A DNA stretch of 64,000 nucleotides from positions 63,255,766 to 63,319,765 of the forward strand of contig NC_072801.1 of assembly GCF_028583425.1 (NCBI RefSeq), in the 5' to 3' direction. Origin of the DNA: Eublepharis macularius. Taxonomy: Eukaryota; Chordata; Lepidosauria; Squamata; Eublepharidae. Shown here piece by piece: positions 22,501 to 34,500 of this stretch (positions are counted from its first letter, which is position 1; each line of letters begins with the position of its first letter). The notes under the pieces were generated by a model that did not search any database, was not told the DNA's origin, and was given only the letters and a program-made list of their open reading frames with translations. Both the position numbers and the translations under genes were made by a program.

Positions 22501-23277
22501 CCTATTGGAAGAAAGGTGAGATATAAATGAAGTAAATAAAAGAAGTAAAATAAATCCGCTCCTCCTCCTTGCCATTCCTTCTTTAGTTTGCTTCTTCTTA
22601 TATTTATCTTTCCACCATCTCACCCTAAATGTGCATTGCATTTCAACATCACCACAACCATATCTCCCCCAAAAGTTCTTGAACTCTTTAAAAGCTGCCT
22701 TCTTGGGAGACATCAACTAACCAAGGTGGGTGGCAGATACCTTGAAACAGGGGTCAAAGATACATACAAGAAAGCTGGTCCTATGTTGAGACAATGAAAA
22801 GTTTGTTTTACTCCTTTTTTTGTCAAAGTGCCAGAACTCACGGATCTCATGAGGAGAGGGAGACATGAGGAGATCTGGAAGGCAAAAATTCCTGGGTTGC
22901 TCAAAGAAAGAGGGGTAGAGGATCGAGTGGTCATCCCAGTGCCAGCCTTACTGGAAAAGAGAAGGGGCAGCACGGGAGAGCTTGTATTCTATTCTGGGCA
23001 ATACTTCTCCATCACAAGATAATCTATGCTGACCTACATCTCAAGGCTTATTACTGACTGAGCCTCCTAGAAGCTGCCTTGGGAGGCAGAGCACATGGTA
23101 GTGTTTTGCTTTAGATACCAGACTGGTTAGACAGTATTTAGCCAACTGCAAGAGCCTAGGAGCCAGAATCCAGGCATCCCATCCCCTAACCTTCCTGGCT
23201 CTAATCCATTCCTCAACCCAAGAACCTTCTCTCCACCAAACTATCCCATCTCTGATCTCAACACTCCTCTCTCTTAG
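19572..23277. other. Gene-free region, probable YPEL3 5' intron
   Basis: AT-rich from 19.6 to 21.4 kb with nothing recognised. A strongly pyrimidine-rich stretch with scattered CpG follows at 21.5-22.3 kb, then a tRNA-derived SINE at 22315-22553. The long open frames in the pyrimidine-rich part are compositional and match no protein I know. Confidence 0.45.
22315..22553 (+). mobile_element. tRNA-derived SINE, squamate type
   Basis: A-box-like 'tagtggttaggtga', B-box 'ggttcgaatc' (22364-22373), then the conserved body 'ccctacctcacagggttgtt' and 'gtcagctgctttgtgtcc', and an A/T-rich tail built on 'gtaaataaa'. It is a full-length copy. Relatives are at 34229, 35226, 45895, 48745, 51175 and 59889. 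Confidence 0.82.
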
Positions 23278-23363
23278 GACATTTTGGACTTCCCCATCGG
23301 GGGACTGTTTGGTTCATCACAACTCTCCTGCAGCTTCTCTCTCCATTTTGTGACCCCACCACA

Positions 23364-25865
23364 ATGGTGAGGCTGTCCAAACCCAAAACTTTCCAAGCCT
23401 ATCTGGACAACTGCCACCGACGCTACAGCTGTGTGCATTGCCGGGCACACCTGGCCAACCACGACGACCTTATCTCCAAGGTAAAGGGGAAAAAATCAGG
23501 CTATCCCAGTCAGACAACTATGGAGAAGCTCACAGCATCTCGGGGAAGAGGTGGTGGTTTCGTCTGACAATTGGTTTTTTAAAAAAAGTATACAGTAAAG
23601 TTAGGGGTTTTTTTTTTAATGCTGTCATTACAAGGAATTCTGTTTTCCCCCATCCTAAGCCTCTCTCACATTTTCAAAACATTTTTTTAAACAATCCTTG
23701 CTTGTCATCACAATCCTGCTAGGTAGGTCACAGTTAGTCATAGTTCACAGAAGAGGAACAAAGGCAGGAAGATCACGAACGTGGGACTCTAGGGAGTCTG
23801 TGCAGAATTTGTAGTCTGAACTTGCAGAATTATTATTTTATCCTCTGCACCGTTCCTGTGCCTCAGTGCTCACCCACAGCTCCATGCGACACTGCCCAGG
23901 TCTGTAGAATGGGCCAGAGGATCTTGGGAAATCCCCAAAGCCCACCGCCCTGGCAGGCCAGAATATAGACCTAGAAACTTTCACCCTTCCTGCGATGGTG
24001 AGCAATAATTTAGCAAGAAAAGGGAAGGACTGGCGCAATCCCCAATTGCTGGGTCATACTTCCAGGGAACCACAATTTAACCAAAAAAACTATTGTAAAT
24101 TTCCCTAATAATTAAAGGAAGGGGAGTTAGTTGTAAAGGCAGGTGATGGGGTGGGGGTAGGGGTCTAGAAAGCAGCAAGGAGGTGGGATATTTGTTTTCT
24201 CCAGGTCTGAGAGTTCTCTCACGGGGGCTTGTCGATTCTTGCCCAGCCATACACACCCTGGTGGCTGAGAGACTGCAAGGTCAACAGGTTTTGAGCTGCT
24301 AGCTGATTAATGATTAAACTGAATTTGGAGTGCAGAGATGGGGTGTGCTTGAAAGCAAGCCAGAGAGAAAACAAGGAAATGCAGCTGGGAGAGGGAAGCT
24401 GCCCCCGAGTTATGGACTCGGGGACAGATGAAAATCGATTCTGAGGGGAATGTTGCTGCTCAGGGCCGTGGTGAGAGAAGGGGAGTGCAGCAAAGAGTCA
24501 ACCAAGGTACTTGTTTACATCTGTTCCCCCTGTCTTCTTGTCATTACAGTCTTTTCAAGGAAGCCAAGGTCGGGCTTATTTATTCAACTCTGTGTGAGTA
24601 TCACAGGAAGAAACAGACTCTGGTCAAAGGGCAGCTATACACCAGCCTGAGAAAGCATCGGCGCCCTATCCCAGCCTTGTTGCAGGCTTAAGTTGCACCA
24701 ATGGCCTAGTTCTCAGTCTGGTGGGCATGGTCCATTCTACAAGAAGGGTGGCATGTCAAGGAGGATTCCAAACCGAGCCTCTGCCTTTACATTCTAACTT
24801 TCTACATGAAACCGACTTCCTGTTTTTGACAGGAAGCATTCTATTGGGCAGGTTTCCTGGAGAGGCGGCACAAAAACTTCTCTAAATAAATAATCATGCA
24901 GGCCCAGAACCCCTTCAGCCTAGGCACAGTGAGAACTACAGCTTCCTTCACTGACATATTTGTCAACTCTGATGACCTCTGTGATAAGGCAGAACCAATC
25001 CTAAAAGGGGAGATTATGATGTGCCAGGTTCTCCCCATTCTCCCAAAATGTGCAAGCCAACAGGGCTTAGGAGCAGCAGAGGAAATGAGTACAATGATGA
25101 GGACGGGAAAACTTCAGCATTTAATTAAATGACCCTGTCATCAACCCTGACTGGTACCTCATCTTGAACCCAGTTTGTCATATTCTGTGGCAAAAAGATG
25201 TCAAGGTTGAACCTGTGAAGCCACACAGGCAAAGCCTGAGGCCTTCACTGATTTAAGGAAAAACTCAGATCAGGAAAACACAAGGGATTATGGGTAAGGG
25301 GTGACAGACATTGCCAGCACTGTGACACTGTGCCTCTCAACCCCTTTCCTTTTCCTATCCTTTTTTCTTCGCCTTCTTCCAAGGAGCGCAAAGCAGCAAC
25401 AACCATATTAGATAGGTTAGGCTGAGAAGGAATGACAGGTCCATTGTGACCAGGGGACAGTCGTGGCTGAGCGGGGATTTGAAGCCATATCCACAGTCCT
25501 AATCCAACACTTTCACCGCTGCTCACTGGCTGTCTCTTTCTTTTCTTGGCTCTGTGCAGAGTAAATGTTGGATGTGGCCCAGCAGAAGAACGGGTACTGC
25601 TGACAGGTCTGCATGCTGTGGCTGATATCTACTGTGAGAACTGCAAAACCACGCTTGGATGGAAATATGTGAGTTTCCGCTTGCTGCCACCCATCTGCCT
25701 CTCCCTACGACTAATGTACCCATTGAAGAAAGCTCACACGTTCTTCAACACCATTTACATTCTTGTGTTTTGCAGGAACAAGCCTTTGAGACCAGCCAGA
25801 AATATAAGGAGGGGAAATACATCATTGAACTCAACCACATGATCAAGGATAACGGCTGGGATTGA
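23364..25865 (+). CDS. YPEL3: Yippee-like protein 3
   Basis: Four coding exons: 23364-23480, 24550-24593, 25560-25668 and 25776-25865, summing to 360 nt (119 aa, the exact YPEL3 length). The first exon opens earlier, at about 23278, after the acceptor 'ctctctcttag'. The Yippee zinc-binding motif is intact: C23-x2-C26, then 52 residues, then C79-x2-C82. The C-terminus [18 protein letters not shown] is diagnostic of the YPEL1-4 group, and the start [17 protein letters not shown] matches YPEL3. Yippee proteins are small nuclear/centrosomal zinc proteins; YPEL3 is linked to growth arrest and senescence, but its biochemistry is poorly defined. Position between GDPD3 and TBX6 confirms the paralogue. 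An old SINE remnant (about 25430-25530) abuts the third coding exon. Confidence 0.97.
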
Positions 25866-26289
25866 AAAGAGATTGCCAGGGGAAAGAAAGCAGGGTCTTG
25901 CCACCTTTGGCTAATGACATGTAGAAGGTGGAGCCTAAAAATCGACAATTTCCACAAAACTTGCCTTTGCCTTCCCAACCAATGGGCTGCCATCCAAATC
26001 ACCTCCCGGATGCATCTGAGCTGTGAAGGAGGAGGCGGAGCTTCTGCTGGGAGGCCACACCCATGGCTCAGATATGACGCCCTCGTGTGGCAAAAGGAGG
26101 CAGCGCACAAGGAGACACCTAGGCCAGGGGCAGTGTGCAAGCAGGGTTTGGGAGGGGGAGGGGAGGAGTGTGGGGGTTTGTTGTACAGAATGTGTATTCA
26201 AAAACAATGAGAGTGATTGTATAGTGGAATGGGGAAGGCAGGGGTTGTACAGTATTTGTGATTTTGTGAACGTGTGTATTATGTATATA

Positions 26290-26295
26290 AATAAA
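26290..26295 (+). terminator. YPEL3: Polyadenylation signal, YPEL3
   Basis: AATAAA lies 424 nt after the stop codon, with a GT-rich stretch just before it. It is the first good signal downstream. Confidence 0.65.
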
Positions 26296-26871
26296 AGCAC
26301 TGAAGTGATGCATTTTTTCTTACCGCAAGAGGTGCTGTCACCAATAGAGGAATTTGTCAATAAGGGATTTCCTGGCCATCCCAGTCTTGCGTAGCCAGAG
26401 CAACGTCTCCTTCCTGATTATTCCACTGGCCAAATCTTGGTGTCTATTGTATCTCTTCTCAAGGAACCAGTAAGAGATGATCCCGAGACTAAGGGAGTTT
26501 GAAAACCAGCCCCTCACACCGTTTCCCCCTAATCCTGAATCAGACAGCAAATTTCCGTATTTGTTAAGATCCTATTCTCAGTTGAAGACAGCATGAACAG
26601 CGGATGATGCATTTGGGTTTCCTCACACTAAGCCAACTAACTTTTCAACAGCCTCTAGAGCAAGAAGTTCCAGGGCTACTAGGCAGGGGCAGTTCCTCTT
26701 AGAGGTTCCAGCACAAAGAGTCTCTTCCCCATTGAAAAATTAAACCCCCAAGGCAAAATACCTTCTATCCAATCTAATTTATTGAATTTATCTGCTCACC
26801 TTTTCATTTATTTTATTTTTATTTACTTTATTTTTTCTCACTGTGACTCAAGGCAGATGGGTGGTGGCGAA

Positions 26872-27090
26872 GAGTGCTGTCAAGTCATAGCAGATTTATG
26901 GCGACCCCTGGTGGGGTTTTCATGGCAAGAGACTAATAGAGGTGGTGTGCCATCACCTGCCTCTGCAACCCTGGTCTTCCTCAGAGGTCTCCTGTCCAAT
27001 TATTAACCAAGGCCAACCCTGCTTAGTCTCCAAGATCTGATGAGATCAAGCTTGGGCAACCCAGGTCAGGGCAAAGCAGATCACACAGTG
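26872..27090 (-). mobile_element. 5S-rRNA-derived SINE (SINE3 type), minus strand
   Basis: On the minus strand it reads 'gatctcatcagatcttgga' then 'gactaagcagg', matching the internal promoter region of 5S rRNA (GATCTCGTCTGATCTCGGAAGCTAAGCAGG in rRNA). The body follows with 'ggcaggtgatggcacacca' and 'gccataaatctgctatgact'. It has a longer body than the two plus-strand copies. Confidence 0.8.
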
Positions 27091-28565
27091 CAGTTTATTT
27101 ATTTTATTACATTTTTTATAACCTGCTTTTCTCACTGAGACTCAAGGCAGATTATCATTCAACACAATCAAAAGCTAGGACATTCCATAAACAACACAAC
27201 AGGGTACAGATTGCAGAAATTTGAAACAATGTTGAAGCAAACATAAGCAGTTTGATACAACATACTGAACTATGTTGAAGCAAACTAGTAGGAACATACT
27301 TGCAGTAAGAAACAGTGCACAGTAGCATAGTCTACAGTCCCTATCGCTTATCAAAGCATCTCTTTGAACCATTTTCTTACAAGACAGCCTATTATCAGAG
27401 ATTTCAGCACATGTACATTTCCCTCTCTTGCCATAATGAGCTCGTCCCCACCACAAAAGCCACCCAAAACTACTCCAGTCCCTCAAAGGATGCTGAAATT
27501 CCAAATCCCAGAGGATTAAAGAGGCGCAGAGTGCATTATAGTAAGGGGTCAGGACAAGGGCTCAGCTGGCTTATACAGCCAAAGGTCTCTTTCCTCCTTC
27601 TTAAGTGCTTGATTAGAGGTCCTGGTGACAGTGCCAGCCCCAGAATGCCCCCAAACCAGACTCATCAGATATACAAGCGCACACATCCTCCAAGGGGGCA
27701 TGACTTCCCTCTTCAGCTGTTACAGCTATTTTGTGTTAAAGTCTACTGCTCAAGTGCTCCACCTACTGTCTACTTGTGAGAGTTACAATTATGGATTATC
27801 AGCCCATCTGTTGCCTAGGCTGTCTTCCTTTCTAGCTATCACTAGCACGTAGATTAGAATAATCAGCCCCACCTTTAATGCATTTTCATAATCACATAAT
27901 AAAAAAAGAATTGCCACATTATTTATGAAGCCACACACTTTCAGATTCAGTGAACAAAAGGTTCTGTTTCTTTGTCTCAATTCAATTATTTAAGAGTCTT
28001 AAGAATAAGAACTGCTTATTCTTGCTGGATCAGTTCCTAAGCCCACCCAGTCCACTCTTCTATTCAACAACAGAGGCCAATCAGGTGCCAAGCACTGTTT
28101 GGTTCCCACAAAGAGGAATTTTCATATTCAGAGTCAGTGTACCTTTGATGGCTTGATGCTGGAAACAGTTTGCACTTCTTGCAAAAATTGGGTGCCCACA
28201 CAGAGGTCTGCTTGTCATCCTAACAGACATTGCTGAGCAAGAGGTGTATCGGATATCCAGTCTACAAGGACAAACATCAGGAGATGTTAGATTAATATAG
28301 GATGAACATGTGGGGAAAAGAGACATAGTGGAGAGTGAGGTTTGAAAGTGTTATCTACTTGATTTCACAGTAATCTTGAAATCCAAAAGTACCACGGCAA
28401 ACATAAGTAATGTTTCATCAGTGGGTAAAAATGCAGGTAGGTCCTCTGGCTATATGCCTAAAAGGAAAAGAGGAGCATTATGGGAAAAGGGGGAAGGGGG
28501 CTTCTGACATTACCACACCAGACAGTAACAAGATCAACCCTGCACTACACAGACAACTAAAGAAA

Positions 28566-28781
28566 AGTGGTAAAGAATCCAGTAGCACCTTTAAGACTAA
28601 CCAACCTTATTGTAGCATAAGCTTTTGAGAACCACAGCTCTCTTTCATCACATGCATCTGACAAAGAGAGCTGTGGTTCTCCAAAGCTTATGCTACAATA
28701 AAGTTGGTTAGTCTTAAAGGAGCTACTGGACTCTTTGCTATTTTGCAACTACAGACTAACACGGCTAACTCCTCTGGATCT
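28566..28781. mobile_element. Palindromic Penelope-like repeat
   Basis: Inverted arms 'agtagcacctttaagactaa' and 'ttagtcttaaaggagctact', with the outer word 'cagactaacacggctaact' at the right end. The central 'catctgacaaagagagctg' is a decayed form of the hammerhead-like core seen at 18911. Confidence 0.6.
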
Positions 28782-29289
28782 AAAGAAACATGCCTTCCAC
28801 ACTCTGCATCTCAAGATTTAAGGGGAAAGAGCCATTTACCACTCCCTCCATGACTCTTGGGGTGAGAATCTGTGCCAGGAGGCAGCAAAGAGAGGGAGGA
28901 CTGGGTGGAGGTTTTGCATTTGGAGGAATATAACCTCTCTTTTTCACAGGGCCTTCCTTAAAACAACTCATAAAGGTGCTCAAATATCACACCCTGAGAA
29001 CTTTATAACATGAGTCATAGGGATATATGGCTCTTTGCTCTGTATGGCCCCTCAGAAGGAGACAGAAGGGGCACTCCACTTCAAATTTTGGGGGGGGGGG
29101 CAGAATTTGAAAATACAGTTGCTACAAACCTAGTATTTCTTAAAGGAATGCTCAAGAAGAAAAACTGACTTCAGGCAGTTTTGTCAACTATATCTCTTGC
29201 AGCTTTATGGAATTCCACCAACAAAATGTTGGTTTCACAAAAAAGGCCCATATGAGCCTGGCTATAAGGCAGAGGGAAAGGCAGCAGGG

Positions 29290-29475
29290 TATAGCCCTGA
29301 TCTCATCAGATCTTGGAAGCTAAGCAGTGTCAGTACTTGGATGGGGGATCATCGAACAAGACTCTGCAGAAGAAGATAATGGCAAACCACTTCAGCTTCT
29401 CACTTGTCCTGAAGGCCCCTTGTTGGGATTGCCATAGGTCAGTTGTGACTTGAGAGCACTTTACACATATATACG
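29290..29475 (+). mobile_element. 5S-rRNA-derived SINE, plus strand
   Basis: 'ctgatctcatcagatcttgg', 'aagctaagcag' and 'cagtacttggatggg' follow the 5S rRNA sequence through its internal control region. The tail 'gccataggtcagttgtgact' and 'cactttacacata' is shared with the copies at 57505 and 26872. The 5' end and the first 5S third are missing or diverged. Confidence 0.82.
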
Positions 29476-29477
29476 GC

Positions 29478-29494
29478 AGAGAGAGAGAGAGAGA
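29478..29494. repeat. (GA)n microsatellite
   Basis: Run of GA dinucleotides directly after the 3' end of the 5S-derived SINE, probably its tail. Confidence 0.8.
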
Positions 29495-30147
29495 AAATGC
29501 AGAAACCTTCCTTACAGTAGAACTTGGGAATTCTAGCAAGCAGCACAAAAACACACTTTCAAAGAGTTCTGGATTCCAAGGCATCTAGGAGCCTGTAGCA
29601 GCTTTCCACAACCCTAAAAATAACCACCACCACCCTTCCTCCTCACCACCTCCAATCAGCATCATCCTGCCTGTCTTCTGCCATTCATGATACTCTAGGA
29701 CTCATCTTTGGATGCTATAAACAGAAGCAGCTCTGCATTCAGAAACAGCAAGTAGAAGTAATCAATCAGACTAACTAGGAAGGCAAACTCCAATGCACAC
29801 GATCTCTGGAGTACACAGAAGCCTGGCCAAAGCTGAAAATGACTAATCTCCATATGATTTAGCACCACTTATAGAGAGGGAACAACACTGGTAATATTTT
29901 TCCTTATGGATACAGTTTCTGCAGGGGGGCTAAAACCCACCTGACATACCCTCATCTGACGAACAACAGAATTTTGTGATAACACTGGTTGTCAGGGATG
30001 TTTGTTGTGTGGTGTGGTTGACAAAGTGGAGAAACAGGTAAGAGTGCAGGATTTAGCATCCTTAGAATAAAAAATTCCAGTTATTTTCTTTTTTAAGTAC
30101 TAAGTATCTAGCCCTTAAGGTCACAAAAAGACTTGGAAGCATGTTCC

Positions 30148-30250
30148 AGCTGGGTAGTCATGTTGGTCTGCTGTAGAATAGCAAGATTAGGGTCGAGCAG
30201 CCCCTTAAAGACTAACAAGACTTTCAGGATATGAACTTCTGACAAAGGCA
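30148..30250 (+). repeat. Fragment of foldback family 2
   Basis: 'ccagctgggtagtcatgttg' and 'cccttaaagactaacaaga' match the arm of the repeat at 841-1012 and 61924-62060. Only one arm is present. Confidence 0.5.
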
Positions 30251-31201
30251 AGCCCGAAGGACTTCAAGCAGTGAGAAGTGGGGTACTTTTTTGCCCTAAG
30301 TCTCTGCTAGCAGAGAATACATTATGTATAGTACTGGAAAAATATTTACAAGTTATTCAGGTTGCAAAATTCAGCTTATCACAGAATATAGTTGGAGGAT
30401 ACAAAACATTTTTTTTTAGTGCAGAGTATATCCTACTGGCTGTAGACACAAGTGTTGAGCTTCAAATGGCATGATATGTGCATTGAATTTAGGCAAGTAT
30501 AAATGGTATTATATATTACTGTGAACAATAGTATCAACAACTTCTCTCCATAGCATTTGACTATGTACACCCCTTTAAAGTGGTTACCATTACCACTTAG
30601 AACGACTGTAACCAATTTTATACACAGAAAGAGTTGTATTAGGAGGCTACAAAGAAGATAGGCATTAGCCACAATTTGGGGACCAGAATAATTCATTGGA
30701 CTCCATTCCCAGGATCTTGCAGCTGTCTATCCCAGCTGCAAAAACATCTGGATGACAAATGACCATGGCACCTCCCCCCTCACCCACTTGTAAACCAAGG
30801 ACCCATAGGTCAGGATCAATCAGGAAACTTTGGAGTCAGGGTGTTAATTAGGCAATTAGGAGGATTCAAGTGGTGGGCACAGAAAGGGACTGGGCCAAGC
30901 CTCTTAATGAAGTCTGAGATGGACGGGGAGAGCTGAGTGAGGGAACCACAGGAGGGGCCTTGGGCATCAGAACTGGAGTTGGGGTGGGTGATGGTAAACG
31001 GGGATCTTTGGAGGACCTGGGCTGAAGACAACTGTATGAAAGAAATACCTGCAAAGATGGAAGAGGGATAAAATAGAGGGGCACTGATAGAAATAGCTGG
31101 AGGGTGTGTAAGGAGAAGACATCCTGGGACTGAGAATACACGTCCCTGCTACTTCTGTGCGCCAGTTCCCCTGCTTTCAGCCCCAAACCCCTCCCCCCTC
31201 G

Positions 31202-31210
31202 AGGTGTGAA
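31202..31210 (+). promoter_or_regulatory. TBX6: Candidate T-box binding site upstream of TBX6
   Basis: AGGTGTGAA matches the T-box half-site core (AGGTGTGA) and lies 358 bp upstream of the TBX6 start codon in a repeat-poor segment. Autoregulation or control by Brachyury-type factors is plausible for this gene. A 9-bp match occurs often by chance. Confidence 0.3.
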
Positions 31211-31567
31211 TGTGCCATTTGGGGTTTCACTTCAAAGAGTCTTGGCGGAATCATAAATACAGCCTCAGCCAGGGGCTTCTCGGGGAGAGAGAAGGATCAG
31301 GAGGTGGAGGCATCCCACTCTGGGCACAGGAGACAGAACCAAGAAGACCTGGCCTCTCAGCCCCTCAGCCCAGTTCTACCCCAATAGCCTCCCCTCCCCT
31401 CCCTCCTGCTCCTACACCTTGTACCTCCTTAGGCCCCTAGAACGTACTGCCTACCCACAAAAGGCAGGAGCCCTGGCTCCCAACCTCACCTGTTCTACTT
31501 CACAAGATCCCCACTCCCTTCCCAGAAAACCCAGGAGTCCTGGCTCCCAGACGCCCTTCAGCAACCC

Positions 31568-34500
31568 ATGTATCACCCTTCAGAGATGTTCTCGCAGTAT
31601 GGGGGCTCCTATCCACTGAGACCTCCTCCACCTCCAGGAGCCGGGTATCCCCAGAGTCAGGCGCCCCAATATGAAGCCTTCAGATATCCAGGTGAGAAAC
31701 TGGGACATGATGGGGTGACTGGGAGATGGAGGGGGGAAGCTGAAGAGAGATTATGTGGAGGAATGGGAACTAGGCATGCTGGATATTGATCAAGTAAATG
31801 GAGCAATAGGCTGGGAACAGCATTTTAATAGAGGAAGTGGCATACAAATGTTTCAGACTAAACAAGAATATAAGATTTCTATGCAGAAGGAACGGCAAAA
31901 TTCTAGAGACCCTGGATGGGAATGGTTCAAAGGGTCTGAGAGCGGAGGAGGAGGAGCTGCAAGTCAGGACTTCCAAGTACTTTAGAGAGCGGAGGTGGCT
32001 AGCAGATCAGAGATGCAGAGTTGTCAGCCAGGACTCCTGGCTTTAGCAAGAGGGGGGTGGGATTTGAGCAAAATGAGACCAGGAAGCAGAACTCCTGGAC
32101 TGGTAGGAAAGGCTGGAGAGAGCAACAGGGGCCGTAAAGCCAGGGATGCTTTGTGCTCCGGGGAAAGAGTGGGATTTAATCTGAACAAGCAACAGGATGG
32201 CTCACAGCCAGGCAGAAGCTGGGACAAACCAAAAGGCTGGACCACAGTAGTACCCAAAAGAGGAAAGCAACTGTTGGTTTGAGACAGATCAGTGGGAGGC
32301 CAGGAGTGGGATAACAAGGCTGAAGAATTCACAGAAATTCAGTGGCTTACTCTTCCCACCCCCCAATCCCCAGTCAGCTGGACTTTTAGCACCTGAAAGA
32401 GACCAACTGGTCAGGAGAAGAGGTTGGGGGGGGTGAGATTGGGCGGAAACCAGCAGAAGGGTGACAAATTCCTGGATGATGCTCCACAGCCCTGACTATA
32501 GCCCCCCCCCCAATTCTGCCTCACCTCAAGAAATACCCCTCTATCCTATTAACCTCCTTCCTAGACTTGTTTTCTCTTCTCTGCCCCTAGACCTCGATGC
32601 TGCCCCCAAGCTGGATAGCTTCTTCCCCAGCTTGGAACCTTCAGGGCGTCTCTTGCCCCCAGCTCCCGGCCTCCCTTATGGGTCAAGCCAGGCTCTGCCG
32701 CCAGGTCCCCCACCAAACACACGCCTCCCCTCTGGAGTACGAATGAGTCTGGAGAACGGTGAGCTTTGGAAACGGTTCAGTGCCATTGGCACAGAGATGA
32801 TCATCACCAAGGCAGGCAGGTGAGATGTGATGCAGAGAGGAGAGAGAGCGCTTACCTTGAGTCAGGGTTCTTCAACCTCATAGGTGCCCTCCCTGAACCA
32901 GGCACCAGTCCTGAGATACGGAGAGACAGCGATTCTGGACAGATTGCATTATTTTTACCCCTAGGTAACCACAGCCAGGAACTGCCCTATCCCATCTCCA
33001 AATACTTGCTTTTTAAAAAATTAAATCATTCGCCAGAAACTGTTAACAAAACCCAGAAAGTTTACCTAGAGATCACATAAAAAGATTGTTGATGTTTTGG
33101 CCTGGGCCCCATACATGTTGTCATCTATATATTTGTGTATCTGGGTGTAAGGGTGTGTCTTTCCTACTTCCATAATGATTTAATATAACAGTACCTGTAA
33201 TGCTCTGAAATGGAGGAAGGAAGGGGTGGGGCTTTGTGGGGAGCCCAACGAGTGAGCAGCCCGTTTGCTGTCCAGGAGCAGGGATTTGTTGGAATGCTCC
33301 TTAATGAATGAATAATGGGGATTTGCCTCTAAGAAATTAAAACACGGAGAAATTAAGGAAGGGGTACCTCTTCTGCTCCAGCCACCCTAATATGGGTGTT
33401 TTGCATGTTTCCATCTTCCTGCACAGTAGCTCACCTGTACATGCTGTATGGGGGAAATTTTAATTTGCTTCCAATGCCTTAAAGAAGTCTAAGGGCCAAA
33501 GATATGAAATGCATCAAGAGTATCTTTTTCCTTTAAAGAAGATGGATGCCAAACAGTAATCAGTAGGCAGAGTCTTCCCATCTTCTAGTTTCATTAGTCT
33601 GAAATGGTTAGCCTCAAATATGAACAATGATGAGGTGGGGGGAGAAGATTTCGGTCTTTCCTGCTCTTTCCCTGCATTCTACTTCAACCTTCCCCTAATT
33701 AGAATTCCTGACCCTCTTTTTAATCAACTTCCCAGGCGTATGTTTCCACAGCTTAAAGTTTCAGTAACCGGACTGGATCCCGAGGCCAAGTATTTGCTGC
33801 TGGTGGATGTAGTCCCAGTAGGCGGCTCCCGATACAAGTGGCACGGCAAGCAATGGGAAGCCAGTGGCAAGGCTGAACTGCCTCCACCAGACCGGGTCTA
33901 CATCCACCCTGACTCACCTGCATCAGGGGCCCACTGGATGCGCCAACCTGTATCCTTCCATCGGCTCAAGCTCACCAACAATACATTGGACCCCCATGGG
34001 CATGTATGGAAAGAGGGAGAGAAGGGTTGTTTGGGAATGGCAGTCAGGAGACAACGTATGGGGAGAAAAATGCACCCGGGGAAGGCCTCAATAGGCTCTA
34101 GTGGAGAATTTCATATGATGGAACTGAAAAATATATGGGAGGATTTTTAGGCTGATTATGGGAGTGGGTGCAAAATGGATTACTGTAAACTGGTATGAAC
34201 CATAGCTAGGCCTGTGAATTTATTTGCCATTTTATTTACTTCATTTATACCACACCTTTCTCCCCAATGGGACCCAACGCGGCTTATATTGTTCCCCTCT
34301 CCTCCATTTCATCTTCACAACAGCTCTGTGAGGTAGGCCCAAAGTCACCCAGCAAGCTTCCAAGGCAGAGAGTCGAAGCTGGGTCTCCCAGATCCTACTC
34401 TGACACAGTAACCACTACACTACACTGGATTGGTGCTTAAAATAAATTTTAAAAATCTTCCTCCAAGGTATCATAAAATTTACAAATGACTAGAAACTTG

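Larger units (their letters stand above)
26296..31201. other. Gene-free region between YPEL3 and TBX6
   Basis: No exon recognised. It contains two 5S-derived SINEs (26872-27090 minus, 29290-29475 plus), a palindromic repeat (28566-28781), a fragment of a second foldback family (30148-30250), and a (GA)n run at 29478-29494. The last 1.2 kb before TBX6 is relatively repeat-poor and may hold its regulatory elements. Confidence 0.5.

Noticed and set aside
22315-22553. tRNA gene suggested by A- and B-box words
   Set aside because: The boxes are followed by a SINE body and A-rich tail, and the cloverleaf is not kept. The same applies to the copies at 51175 and 59889.
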